A stretch of 64,000 bases of DNA from Phlyctochytrium arcticum (taxonomy: Eukaryota; Chytridiomycota; Chytridiomycetes; Chytridiales; Chytridiaceae). The stretch lies in assembly GCA_025602905.1 (NCBI GenBank), contig JAHLKI010000005.1, positions 1,054,001 to 1,118,000 of the forward strand, written 5' to 3'. This document shows positions 1 through 11,520 of the stretch, in pieces; position 1 is the first letter of the stretch; every line of letters begins with the position of its first letter. The notes under the pieces are model-generated. The model worked only from the letters and a program-made list of their open reading frames with translations. It was not told the origin of the DNA and searched no databases. The translations under genes and the position numbers were made by a program.

Positions 1-303
1 ACTCAGATCTTTGCGGGGGTCTTGGTCGCTATCCGTCGGAAGGATGTAATGACAAATATCATTCTCCGAAACTACGTATTGGGAACCGGTGTGGAAATGG
101 TATTTCCTATCTTCTCTCCAAATATCAAGAGTATCAAGGTGCTCAAGAAGGTGACTGGAGTCAGCGAAGGGGACAATATCTACTGGCTGCGGGACAAGCC
201 ATCATCATCACCTGTTGCCTTCACAAAGATTGACGAAATGGTAGTACGAGATCGGGAACAAGACCGGCGAGCCAAGAAGTTGCAGGGTCATACCCGCAAC
301 TAG
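1..303 (+). CDS. MRPL19: Mitochondrial ribosomal protein bL19m, C-terminal part
   Basis: The gene is cut by the left window edge; the frame is already open at base 1 and ends with TAG at 301-303. The protein is the C-terminal part of the bL19 family, a component of the large mitochondrial ribosomal subunit near the subunit interface. What shows this is the run RKDVMTNIILRNYVLGTGVE followed by MVFPIFSPNIKSIKVLK and IYWLRDK, which matches the conserved bL19 core (LRNY, a turn before a PxxSPxIxxIxV strand, and YxLRDK). The N-terminal mitochondrial presequence lies outside the window. No intron is visible in this exon. Confidence 0.85.
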   Translation, partial: TQIFAGVLVAIRRKDVMTNIILRNYVLGTGVEMVFPIFSPNIKSIKVLKKVTGVSEGDNIYWLRDKPSSSPVAFTKIDEMVVRDREQDRRAKKLQGHTRN

Positions 304-545
304 TATGAGCCTCGTCCACTCAACTCATCTAGATTGCATATATAGCGTATGATATCTAGTTGATAGTTTTATGTCAATCCTATTTATGTAAACGAATACA
401 AGTTGTTTGTACAAACTCAATAGTAGCAAAAGTGTATCAGAGGGCAGTTCAATCTTAATCTTCTGCAGCGCTAAGAAGCACAACCCAAGCTTTCTCTGGC
501 AATGTCCGCGAGACCATGAAGATAAAGAAAGTGCGGAGTTGCCAA

Positions 546-1159
546 CTAACGGAAACCAAGTCCTGCAATGATGATGACAATGACGAAAGATAGGGCTCCA
601 AAAGCAAGCGGGACGGCTCGGTGGCGGACGAAGGCAACGGCAAGTACGTGCACGACGGACAGGCACATGAAGAACCAGAGCAATCCAGATGTAGACCGGG
701 TAGGACCGTACACGCCAGAGATGATGGAGCAAACGAGAGCCTGCAGAAGAGTCATACGAGCAATTCTCTCGGCGTTCTCGGCGGCCCCGGGAACCTTTTT
801 ATACAGGCGAAGGTATTAGCCACACTATGATAGATTGGAGTCTCAGAAACGGGCAAGGCTTACCAAGTGGAGACTTTTGAGCGAAGCTGCAGTGGTGGTG
901 GTGGTGGTGGTTGCGGTAGCGGGAGCCGGAAGCTCATCCTTGACGACTGGTGTGTTGTTTACATTATTGACACTGCTTGCGTTGTTCACTCGACCATTAT
1001 TGCGGTAGACATAGGCAAGAGTCCAGCACAGAGCCCACAGGAACAAGTGAATGTACACTACAATGTACTGCTCTCGAGCGTACTTGAATGCAGGAAATTC
1101 AGCCCTAAATAAAAATGTAAGAAATATGTCCGCTTTCAGATTCGCATCTGGCCGTACAT
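546..1159 (-). CDS. Small multi-pass membrane protein, unidentified
   Basis: Two large exons (1104-864 and 793-546) join in phase 0 across a 70-bp GT-AG intron and give a protein of about 160 residues. It has a hydrophobic segment near the N terminus (VVYIHLFLWALCWTLAYVY), a low-complexity Asn/Ala/Thr linker with a run of seven Thr, then three further hydrophobic stretches. The C terminus is FVIVIIIAGLGFR. The first coding exon begins just after a good 3' splice site (TTTATTTAG) with no ATG in frame. An upstream GTACGG donor would supply the A and T of the start codon, so the ATG may be split by an intron; this is inference. I do not recognise the family. Confidence 0.55.
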
Positions 1160-1693
1160 TTTATTGTGCGTGCGAGGTTGATGGAACGATGGAAGTAGTA
1201 AGAGCTGATACGGTCGTATGTGCGGAAAAAAGGTAGCTGTATAAAGGCAGGAAATTCAGGATCGGAGTAAATTCACTCAGATCCTCATATGATTACGAAA
1301 AAGTCTCGTAATCAAAAATTGGCCAACTCCAACTCCGCCTTCTGGCAAGTTTTCAGGACTGACCCTGATAACCCAACGATTCGTTTCTATACATATTTCA
1401 GAATGGGCCCGGTATTCCCTAGCTTCAATTAGTCAAGAACATATTGCACGTATTTCTGGGTGGATGTGAAACCACTTCCTGTTTTTTTTGCCACTGAAGC
1501 CGAGCATAACTCATTACAAGAAGAACAATGAGAAGAAGCAGGGTCTATGTCGGCCGGGATTTCAGAGTGCTCGGCCCCCATCAATCGTGTAGCTCTATCA
1601 AACATCATTCACGCGCCCCATTCGACAAGCTGCGAAGAAGTCCATTTAGTGGTGCTACCAAGCAAGAGCAGGCAGCAGGGACGGGATAGTTGG
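1160..1693. other. Intergenic stretch without recognisable gene
   Basis: No frame longer than about 60 codons shows a known motif here. The stretch ends at the 8-bp flank of the first 3.9-kb transposon. If the inversion described under findings is real, its natural right-hand neighbour is the sequence now ending at 24139. Confidence 0.5.
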
Positions 1694-1701
1694 GTGTGAT
1701 A
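1694..1701. repeat. 8-bp target duplication half, GTGTGATA
   Basis: It abuts the lower end of transposon copy A. Its partner is the reverse complement TATCACAC at 24132-24139, next to copy B, not the other flank of copy A. Confidence 0.8.
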
Positions 1702-4700
1702 CCCAGCGCACGGTAGGCTAAATGATCTCAAACTTGTGCGCAGCTGTGGACTGAACACTTTCTGAGCAGAAGAACGTCTATTAAAACCTTAAAGATAGGC
1801 ATACTGATATGAATGATTCCCTTTCAATGAAGTCAAATTTGAGGTTTCCAAAAAAAAATTCACGCTTTGGTAATAAAACTAGTCTATTCTACGAAAATTT
1901 TGAGAAGAGAGTATAACCGCGATGGGCTTGTTGGAGGATTGGAGACTTGGACCTGGATAGATTCAGTTAAAAATTGCAGGAATGAAATTTCAGACATGTC
2001 TCTAGGAACTGACACAAGCTGTGGGCATTTGGTGCGGTCATTCCGGCGATTGATGCATATCTATGTCCGCGTTTGTGTCAGCACGATCAAGATGCGGTAG
2101 GTCACAGTGAGTTACTTACCACAGCTCCTCAGTGATCTCCTCATCCTCATCTTCGTCTCTTACAAAGTCTTCATCCGAGAGGGGCTTCGCCATGTTGTGT
2201 ATCCACCAGATAAATTCATTCCCAGCAATTAACTGTTTGAGGTGAATGCAGATATCTTGACTCAAAATAGGGCATTGACAAATGATTGAACCAGGCCTCA
2301 TCGGGGGTTTTTCGAATGTGGAAAACTTATTGAAGAACTTCTTATTGTCAGTTGCGGCATCACCTTGATTGGTTATGTCTTGAAGCGGGGTTCGCACTCT
2401 CTCAACTGCAGCAAAGTCACTAATATCCGTGTGAACGTTCAGAGGAACGACCTTCTTATCTCCCCAGAGGGTAAGTGGTAATAACCGTTCGGACACAGTC
2501 ACGATTACTTCAGGCGGGATATTACAGTTGATGAATTTCGAAATTTTGGTGTTCTTCTTTCGCTTCTTCTTCGCGGGTTCCGTTGCTGTAGCGGTTGATG
2601 GCTGGGATGGGGCCACTATATAGCGGACCTGATACCCGCGAACTTTTCTAGCGGTGGCAGAATGAGAGAACATCATCTCTCCCTTGATGGTGATGTTGGG
2701 CGAATTGGCAATGAGTTTGCGGAACATGTCCTTAAGAGTAGCGACCATGATTTCGAGATGTGAGTTAAAGTACTGTGTACGTTTGGTCTCTACGGGCTGT
2801 CGTGGTTGAAGTGTGAACTTTCCCGCGAACTTTGTCCATGGTGTCCGCTTTTTCCTGTCGTCAGCTTTTTGTTTTGCGACTTGCGCCAGAAATGACCTTG
2901 AACTTAAATTTTTGTTTGCAGAGAGGTAAAGTGTGTTTAAGACGGCACGGCCGTGCGAGTCGAATGGCCGGATGCAAGCACGGAGGAGGGAGTGGAAAAC
3001 CTCCAGATCCTCAGAACTTGCTAGTGGCAGGTTGCTGTATAGCGCAGCAGTGATGTTATCATCACCCCCCATCTCAATCTCCTGGATTGCAGAGAGAATG
3101 TGGAGAACGATGGTGACATAGTTCCTTTTGCGATATCGTATGAAGAGTGGCAACAACCTATGCAGTACCTCCTTATACAGCACAATGTTGCCGCTGGCCA
3201 TGGCCGTTGCAGCATCCAGTACGAGCGGCAACTCTTCATCGAACAGCCGGATGAGGGAGTCCACTATGACACGCTGGAATTCGGGGAGATCTTTCTGCTG
3301 TTTCGCCCAATCCATCACTTGGACACGGCACTGTTTCCAAGCTAAGAACATCATTGTTAGCAACATCATGCGCCTTACAGGTCGCAGCTTTACTAGTTGA
3401 ACGGCAAAATCCGGGAATGCGGAGCTCCAAATAGGCATGAACACATTGAAGTTCCATTGCAATAACGCTGTGATGCATTAAGTATGTAGCCTTGAGACGA
3501 TGATAATAAGGATTTACCTTGCTGGGCATTCAGTGCGATGTGCATACCATCAGGCCATGGGCAAAGAACGATTCGGAGATATGCATGGTCTGGAGATAGA
3601 CGGCCCCGCGTTTTCGCCCATAGTATCTTCATGACGTTCCGCCAAACATAAAAGTCGCCAGTAATGAAAATCGCTCCGTCTTTGTAGTGTTCAATAAACT
3701 TCTTGACGGAAACCATTAGAGATCGTAAATCTTCCGCAGTCGTCATTCTGTTCGGCATCGCATCGAAAACATGAAACTGTTTTAATTCAGCGGCACTGGT
3801 TGACATGTCGAATTGATACGGCCTGCGAAAAGCATTCGCTTGGTTTGTGTTGATAATTTTTTCGCCGTAGGTTTCCTTCTCAACGATGTCAGTTATTGCT
3901 TTGTCTAGGAGAGGCGCGTTGACGAAGGCCTTCTTGTCCTTGTCAGATCCCATGTCACTGAAGTCTATATACGGCTTTTCCAAGAGTGGTAGAGGTAAAG
4001 CTCGATGTACGTGTCCATTCTCCTCATCATAAGACGATTGCCCCTTCGGAAAAAACTTCACAGCCAAGTTAGCTTGAGTTTGCACGGTGCTGAACTTTCC
4101 TGAGTTCGCCGAACCAGGTGTTCCATGAACTGAAACTCTGTTGAAGTCGTCCATCTTGACAACTGGAACAACTGTACCCCCGCTCATCTGTTCGGTCAGC
4201 TCCTTGTACGCCCTCGCGGTCGCTTCCTTCATTTTCTGCTTCGCTACGTCCGGACTGAAACTCAAATTAAAAGACGCGAGCACCTTTCTACTGCTCTCGG
4301 ATAATCCTAATGTGGTTGATATCAACACATCCTTCATGAAATTGATGTGGGGATGAAGGAATGCGGCCTTCTGTACAGTAATGGAAGCTATGATTCTTCT
4401 CCTTCTCTCTGACTCTGTTTGCTTCCAGCTAACAGCTGGTAGAAATGTTTCAGTTTCACTGGTATGAGTGGTCAAGCATTAGGTACCTGAGAGCCCCAAG
4501 TCGACCGCTGTCTTCGTCGCCAAATTGTCGCAACTATCTAAATGCTCAATAAACGCGTCCAAATCCGATGTAAAAGGCATCTTGAGATCACACTCCTTGT
4601 CAAGCAGGTCAAGAACGCCGTTCCTAAACTTCAAGGTATCGGACATGACCGGCTCAACAAAATCGTTCCTGTTGTCCTCCAAGTCGACAGTGATAGTGCC

Positions 4701-5616
4701 AAAGTTGATTGTGCGCGTAGGCGTAGGTGAGGCGATCGTGGGCGAGCCGAATGTGGGCGAGCCAAACGTGGGCGTGACGGGTGTATGCACCCCGAAAATA
4801 GGCTCAACGGGTTCAAACGTTGCAGGTGTAGGCATGACAGGTTGTGCAATCACGGATATTGGCGGTACCGGCATGGGCGTGACGTGTGTGATGGTTGTCG
4901 ATGTACTAGTTGCGACTGCCTGGGCATCGTTTTCCTTCTGATTTACTCGAAACAAGGGATGTGGGTACTTGCGGTCAAGTTGGTTCCAGCATTTTTTGCA
5001 AAACGTGGCATTCTTGTGGCCGGCATCCGTGCTGAAATGAAATGGGACGTTGTTCGCTCGAAGATGGGCAAGAAGACCGAGATCTCGATGGCAGTAGCGG
5101 GTACTGGACTTGGTCTTGCAAATGATGCAGACAGGCTTGACTCCTTTCGGTTCTGTATCGTTGAATGGTGCGATGAATCGGCCATCCTGCCGCCGATTAT
5201 TGGGGGGACTAGAAGCCATGATAACTCGAGTGGACCCCGATAAAACGCTCCAATATTGAAGACAGGCTGAGATAATATGTGTGCCGAGGGTATCTAAGCG
5301 TCTCCGTACTCGTCCAATGCGAGGGACCGAAACGGGGGGACCTGGAAGGGGGGGGAGTTAAAAGAGAAATCGCCATCTGAAATTCGCACATAACTGTTAT
5401 CATTGCTACACAAAACGGCTCAAAACGTCAGCCAATCCAAAGTGAATTATTACATCTCGAGGTTCGTGACGTAAAAGCGCAACTTTATTGACAGTCTGCA
5501 ATGAAACAGGGTCAAGGTAGATTTACCAACACGTATTTCACGAACACGCCGGAGCTCTGATTACATCAGCGTGGCTGCGACTCTGATTTGTCCTAAAATG
5601 GAACCCGTGCGCTGGG
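1702..5616 (-). mobile_element. 3.9-kb DNA transposon, copy A (minus orientation)
   Basis: This 3915-bp element is a mirror image of 24140-28063: positions in the two copies sum to 29756 throughout the coding region. Its upper end (5592-5616) carries the 25-bp terminal inverted repeat that begins CCCAGCGCACGGGTTCCA when read inward. Its lower end (from 1702) has the same repeat with a 9-bp deletion after CCCAGCGCACGG. It contains one spliced gene. The stretches 1702-2115 and 5220-5616 inside the element are non-coding subterminal DNA. The immediate flanks are 8-bp sequences GTGTGATA (1694-1701) and TCTGGACA (5617-5624), which do not match each other but match the flanks of copy B. The superfamily is not recognised. 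Confidence 0.9.
2116..5219 (-). CDS. Putative transposase of the 3.9-kb element, copy A
   Basis: Three exons (5219-4487, 4435-3518 and 3467-2116) join across 51- and 50-bp GT-AG introns to one frame of 1000 residues. Residues about 25-85 look like a zinc-binding module: a CIIC pair, a CH pair, a His in DAGHKN and a FCKKCW pair. A Pro/Thr-rich linker follows. The middle holds the run FITGDFYVWRNVMKILW and then PWPDGMHIALN, after which the protein is largely helical, with NY in RKRNYVTIVLHIL. The C terminus is very acidic. The pattern (zinc finger, GD-containing core, long helical half) recalls large DDE-type transposases of eukaryotic DNA transposons, but I cannot name the family and the catalytic acids are not assigned. 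The reading frame is intact. Confidence 0.7.
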
Positions 5617-5624
5617 TCTGGACA
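5617..5624. repeat. 8-bp target duplication half, TCTGGACA
   Basis: It abuts the upper end of transposon copy A. Its partner is the reverse complement TGTCCAGA at 28064-28071, at the far end of copy B. Confidence 0.8.
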
Positions 5625-7781
5625 GGGTCTCAGACTTCCATCAAAAGAAAGTTCAAAGTTCAGAGCTACATGAATGCAGCACGGAGCAGTACGGTTCTGT
5701 AGATGCCGTTCTTAGAGGCAAATGTATCGTTCATATCATCATATGCGTCGTGCGGTACTTTGAATAGAAGCTGAGTAGTGCTCAATCGGATTTCGAGCAG
5801 CGAGCAGCAGGATCTGGACGTATTCCCGACATGTTACATTCGGTCGTACCCGGACGTGCAGTACAGCAACAGACCAGGTGGAAACAACAGCAGTCAGAGA
5901 TGCTCAAGGCTTGTGTTCTCTTCAGAGGCGGGGGTCTTACTTCCCACTCGGAAACACGGACCAATGCTTTTCATCATTCTGCGATGCGGCGGTCTCCGCG
6001 CACGCTGGGCGCATTGGTGGCCGAAACTGTCCATCGACTATGATTTCGGCCAGCAATTCGCTCCAGGTATGCGCAACAAACCAATGTCCAACAAGAACTC
6101 TCCAGGCTGCGATTTCGCTTTTATACAGCGGCCCGGCCAATCAGCGCTCCCTGAAATTTTTTTGCCCCAGCCACCCCGCGCCACGCGCCAGACCTATAAA
6201 AGCGCTGAGATCTCGGGCTCTCTTCACTCGGCATATTGTCGGTCGTTTGAGGTGAGTTGCTCATGAGCAAAGACTGGAGGAGTGGGTTACGATATGCGAG
6301 GGATGATAAAAAGGCATTTGGTTGTACTGGCTCCCCTGGCGGGGATCCGGGATGATAGAAAACTCCGAGCTACCTACTCTTTTTCTGCTGACGCGTATCG
6401 AACCCCATCCTTCAGTGCTGGACTGTTTGTTGCGACATGTTTACTAACAACAACATTGTCACATAGATTCTCACCGTCGATACCTTGTCTTCCGCATCAG
6501 TCTTTTTTCCATCCCCCAACTCAACCTACGATCAAGCACTCTGCAGGTAATTATTATGTGCCTACGTCCCGGATGCTGGAGGCCTGCATGTGCAATGATT
6601 ATAACACGATAGGGACAGCTTAGAAAATGATGCTGATTTATCTTGGGTGAACAATCACTGAGCACATGCATGACTGAAGGCGGACGGCGTTATTTTCCCT
6701 GATGACCTGATCTAACTTTCAACTTCAGTTTTCCTACCTAGGTTCTTTCTACGATTGCTTGTTCGTGCTTGTAGTTTTAGCATAGCTGTAGTGTTAGACA
6801 TGGTTGAGAGACCAAAATACTTTTTCAATACAGACTTTCTGATTGACTTTTGTGTCGGGCGTAGGATGTCCCTGAGGATATCCATATTCTGTGATTATGT
6901 TCGAGCATGTGGCCAGGCCAGGGCACAGCCAAAACATATCCAGAGATGTTGGAGGCTGAGGATGATCTCTGGATGATTGCCCAATCTCAAAGCAGCAAAT
7001 GCGCTGGTGTTGAAGCAGTGAGAATCTGACGTACTCGATTAGACAAAGTACACAAAAACTATCGTAACAGCGACTAGTATATGCTCCTATATAGCCTCAG
7101 TTCCTGACTATATATCTTATCGGAGGTTGGGCGATTTCAATTCGAGAGGGACGCGGAACTTCTAGCCAACATGATGCCCTCTCACTAAAGGCAAAGAGAG
7201 CGCAGACTCTAGAAATGACAGTGACACGATTGGGCCGGTCGTCGCAGCGTTGGGTGCTACGCACGGTTTCCAGTCTGTGAGAAGGGGGCTAGCATTCAAT
7301 TTGTCTGCTACAGCGATGATGCTCCGTGTCACTGAACATCCCATAGCCCACGCACAACTGCATACGGGGGACGAGGAGAACCCCAAGGCAAAGTTTTCGA
7401 TGGCAACCGGTGCAACCGTCCATCAGGGGACTCTTTCAAACGCACTGTTGGCGGCGCTTATCGACGGAGTTGGTATCACACCTTTCTGGTGTTCCTGACC
7501 GCAATGTCTCTTGAGACAAGTACCACGAGCGCGAAAATGGGACAAATAATCCAAATGTCAATCAATCGTGATGGGCTCACTCTTGAACTTCATCTGCCCA
7601 GGCAAAAAATCTACATTTTGCTCCCGACTTTGTGCACGTAAAAAATTCCCGACCTTTTCTGTCATGTCAATACTGCTCTGACAGCGAGAGGATCTACGAT
7701 TCCGTACCTTCATTTTCGTTCTTCTTGCGGCTCGTTTTCAGGGCAGATATCAGATTGCAGTCACATTTTGGTGGGGTACTG
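5625..7781. other. 2.2-kb stretch with no confident gene
   Basis: Several medium open frames exist on both strands but none shows a family motif. The best candidate is 7214-7498 (+), whose predicted residues include KFSMATGATVHQGTLSNAL followed by LAALIDGVG. That faintly resembles the HGG-xx-ATLxDxxG helix of hotdog thioesterases but lacks the His-Gly-Gly, so I do not call it. In the un-inverted arrangement this stretch would lie directly upstream of the SMN gene. Confidence 0.4.
6195..6202 (+). promoter_or_regulatory. Possible TATA box
   Basis: TATAAAAG lies in a GC-rich setting and is followed about 50 bases later by a good splice donor (GAG then GTGAGT near 6249). This could be the promoter and first non-coding exon of a plus-strand transcript, but no downstream coding exon was found. 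Confidence 0.3.
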
Positions 7782-10733
7782 TTACCAGACCTCGAAAAAT
7801 TGGGTCGCGACTATCACAAAATTTTGAGAATGAGCAACACGACACGTTCCCCATACTCCAGAACCTACCGATGATCCCCGCGTGGTTGTTGTTCCGCGCT
7901 GCCGGCTGCTCCGAACAGCACCCCCGCCTCGCGGCGGAGCTGGAGGCATTTCGTCGCCGTCCCCGTCGCCAGCTCCCCTTCCTCTGCCGCGACCGCGACC
8001 CCGTCCACGACCTTGCCCTCGGGTTTGCCCCCGAGTTTGCCCTCGGCCACGTCCGCGACCACGACCTCGCCCTTGCTGCGCATCCGTAAGAGATGGTGCA
8101 GGACCAGCCAGGGGAGCGCCATCGTCATCGCCTCCTCCATTGTTGGGATTCTGCCCCGTAGGATGAGCCTAGAATCAGAACTAGTCAGTCACCAATCAGT
8201 AACGCGTTAAATCATCTAATTCTTACCAAACGTCGATGAGCTTCTCTCAGGTGCCGTTTTACAATCTAAGAGGTTTTAGGAAGACTATCCAAGTGCGTGA
8301 AAAGACGAATTGCCTCACCTCTTTCAGCCTCTGAGTTTGTTGTAACACTGCCATGAATGCATCTCGGTACATGTTGACCGACTCCTGCACCACTTCGTTT
8401 TTGGAGCGAGTGCCATCACATATTTTTCGCATGTTTGCCTCCATCTGTGGAAGCGTTGGATATTGGCCTGATTCAACAATGATCACACGCATCATACCAT
8501 ACTCCGCAGGAACGGCTTTGCAAGCGAGAGCTCCAAATCCATTTCATCGTATGCTGAGACGAGAGCCGTGCCCAATATAGTTGGTCGAAAATATTGCCCC
8601 TCTTTCACCGCATATTCACGAGATAGAATCTTTTTTATGTGTTCATGGATAGTTGCATCCGTCCCTTCCGTAAAGTGTCAATATCAGATGAAGTTAGTGA
8701 ATGAATCTGGGAACCAACCAATTCCGCTCTTTTCCATTATGCCGATGAGATCTGCTTCACTGATCAGCTCCGGGGCAGTGGTTTGTCCGCTTTCCATCAG
8801 AATTTGGGCAGGGATTATTTGTTCCCCTTCGATAAAGTTGGGTATGGTGTGTTCCGACCATCTATCATATGGATAAACTTCGAGGTAATTTGCCTCTGTT
8901 ACGGACGATCCTATGAGTGGTGTCAATGAAAAATTGCTTGGCAATAGTCAACTTCTTCCCAACATGCCTTTTGCAACAAACTCTTCACTGGCAATGGCAA
9001 CAGTTACCACCGTCTCATTTCCTTGAGCACCCTCGGAACAACATGCTAGGAATCGTCGCGTGACAAATTCATAAATCTTCAATTCATCGCCGGACAGCTC
9101 TGCCGTCATCTTTACAGGATGAATCGGTGGATGTGCTTGATCGTCATGATTGCCACGGCGAGGTTTGCGAAATCGGCCTTCCAACAACCTGCAGTCCTTT
9201 AGTTTACGGTCCAGCACGATACCGGAAGCGACTTCACCAACCGTTGCGCATACCCACCCCAAGCAGGATGACCGCATTGAGCTTCTATCAAGGGGTGTAG
9301 GTGAAAATTATCAGCAAATACGTCGGTTTCCGTTCGGGGGTAACTGATAAGTCCTTGCTGGTAGAGTTTTTCCGCGGCCTTTGCAGCTTGACGTCAGATG
9401 CCAAAGAAGGAAAGCCGTTATCAAGGAGGCAGTACCTGCATGGTGCGATCTGAACTCAAATGCAACAGCCGAGATCCGGCTTTTTGTAGTTCAACTGTAG
9501 TAAGTGGTAAAGGTGGCCTTGAGAATGATTATTCAGCGCGGCACATGGATAGACAATAACTCGACCATTCATCTACCATTTACTCTTTGGCTTCCTGGTC
9601 ACGCGTACAACCTCTGCAGTACCTGCCTCAACGCAGGTCTCGTACAGGGCAAGGGTAAGATGCTTGTCAAATAATGATCCTCGGGCCCAGTCAAATGATG
9701 CCCGCGCATTCTCACGCTCAATCATCACATTGATTTTCCAGAACGACTCTGGACGAAAACGTAGTATTTTGTTGTATCTGTCTACGACGAATCCGAGCGT
9801 GGGGAATTGACAAAGCCCTAGGGACTTGAGTCTCAGATATGATATCCGTACAGTGAATTCAAATGAGACAACGTACCGTAACTTAGGACCTTCTTGTCCA
9901 GTTCTCCGAACTGCGAACTAAGCTGAAGCGTCTGGAAACGCGTGAATGCGGCTCCGACGCGGAGGTCCAGTTCACTACGCGCATCAACTGCTGCAGCTTG
10001 GCGCATGTCCAATTCAATCAAATTGTCCCAAGCTTGCAGTAGCTCCCTTTTCATGAGCAGACTCAGTTAGTTGTTTGATATGACAGCAGAGCTTCCACAT
10101 CACCAACCTCCGCTGAATGACGGAAAAGCGCGCTCTTTTGACCAGCAAGCGCGGATTTACGGTACGACAAATTTGGACTACTTCAGCGCCAATGTTCTCC
10201 CCTTCTCTATCACAATCCGTCCAAATCATGAGTATCTGTGATGTGCGCGCATGTTCTTGAAGATTCCTCTCGATTGGTCGGAAATCCTGCATATATGTTC
10301 AGGCTGAATATTCTCATTTGTATTCATCAACTCCTCTGATGGTACCTTTTTGACAGACTTGACAATGTTCGCTTCAAACAAGCTCATGGGTGGCATGGAT
10401 TGCCAGTTTTTGTATTCTTGGGGGAAGTCGGTTTCCATGATGTGGCCAAGGAGCGCCGTCATTACAACTTGACATGGTTGTCCATTGAAAGTGTGGCTGA
10501 ACGAGTAGTTTTTGACATACATATGACCAGTTCCGGACTAGGGACAATATGAGAGTGCTGGTCACATCCGATGCTTTCCTCGGATACATACAGTTTGAAC
10601 ATTGCCCCCAGATACTAGTTGCGCAACTGACTTGGCTATGGAAGGCTTCTCTGCCACGCAAAGCACCTTTGACGCAAATGTATATAAGAATGCACTTTTC
10701 AGCTCAAAGCAGACAATCAGCGGTTACCTTCAT
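7782..10733 (-). CDS. TOP3: DNA topoisomerase III (type IA)
   Basis: The enzyme relaxes and decatenates single-strand-linked DNA, and with a RecQ helicase dissolves double Holliday junctions. The gene has many short introns. Exon 1 is only ATG-AAG (10733-10728), spliced to [17 protein letters not shown], the TOPRIM start with its Glu. Next come the TOPRIM acidic motif [12 protein letters not shown], the core helices with [10 protein letters not shown], the gate segment [15 protein letters not shown] with the catalytic Tyr, [10 protein letters not shown], and the segment [10 protein letters not shown]. After residue about 600 a Gly-Arg repeat tail ([16 protein letters not shown] and more) reaches the C terminus, as in metazoan TOP3B and some fungal TOP3 proteins. 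The stop used (7782-7784) assumes no further intron in the tail and is uncertain. The gene is divergent from the Alba gene, 223 bp away. Confidence 0.88.
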
Positions 10734-10956
10734 GTCATGAGTAGACAATACCAGTGTTTGCTCGGAAGCTCCTATCCATGTGCTAGCTTGCTAATTGAGG
10801 TGATCGCGGAAGCTGAATCACTGGCTGGGAATTTGGGAAAGCTGGCCGACAAGCCACGCGCGAGGGAATTGCTGCTTTCCTCCTACAAACGGAAGCTGAT
10901 TCTCTGCAGCAAACGGCACAGGACAAGTCGGGGAAAGTTCCGCAGCCGATGCGCCG

Positions 10957-11429
10957 ATGGAAGGTTACCGTCGCAAGACTGTAGGGAACGACACCGAGGA
11001 GCTTCTGCAGGACAATGAGCTGAGAATTAAAACTTCGACCAAAATTCGGAGTTATGTCACCCAGGCTCTTGGCTTCCTCAATGTTCGTTCAAATGCTGCT
11101 TCAGAGGATTGCTGCAGATCTAAGACATGTGTTTTCATATAGGATGAGAAATTTGCTGCCGTCGTGATATCGGGGAGGGGGAAACAAGTAAACAAAGCCG
11201 TCACCGTCGCCGAGATCGTCAAGAGGAAGGCCGATCGCCAAATCCGGCAGGAGACGAGCATTGCAAGTGTCACGGCCACTGATATTTGGGACCCGGTGGA
11301 CCTGACTCTAGACAGGTCAGATTTCAGCATACCTTTAAGATCACCATTGTTACTGATGAGCGGTGCAGATTGGAAGTGATCCGTCATGTTCCATGTGTGA
11401 TAATAACACTCTCTGTTTCGTCGAGCTGA
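10957..11429 (+). CDS. Alba-domain protein, RPP25/POP6-like
   Basis: Three exons (10957-11082, 11143-11315 and 11369-11429) join in frame to about 119 residues. The protein has the Alba fold signature of the RPP25 branch, which binds the RNase P/MRP RNA: NELRIKTSTKIRSYV, then VISGRGKQVNKAVTVAEIVK, the loop IRQETSIASV, DIWDPVD and the final strand LEVIRHVPCVIITLS. Members act in pre-tRNA and rRNA processing in the nucleus. The last intron was placed where LDR joins LEVIRHVP, which restores the family spacing; reading through would end early. A role in general RNA binding instead of RNase P cannot be excluded. Confidence 0.82.
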
Positions 11430-11520
11430 AGAAAATTTTGATACCACTGCACTTTTTTATACGATAACAACATGAATATAAATAAACCTTCTGATGATGC
11501 TATGCTGCTCCTGTCTATCT

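Noticed and set aside
1702..5616. Assignment of the 3.9-kb element to hAT because of 8-bp duplications
   Set aside because: The termini do not start CAG/TAG, the duplications lack the hAT consensus and no hAT dimerisation motif is seen at the protein's C terminus.
5778..6266. A 162-codon plus-strand frame as a gene
   Set aside because: Three overlapping frames are equally open in this GC-rich stretch and none has motifs or splice sites.
7214..7498. Hotdog thioesterase
   Set aside because: The similarity is limited to one helix, the His-Gly-Gly is missing and no flanking domain is found.
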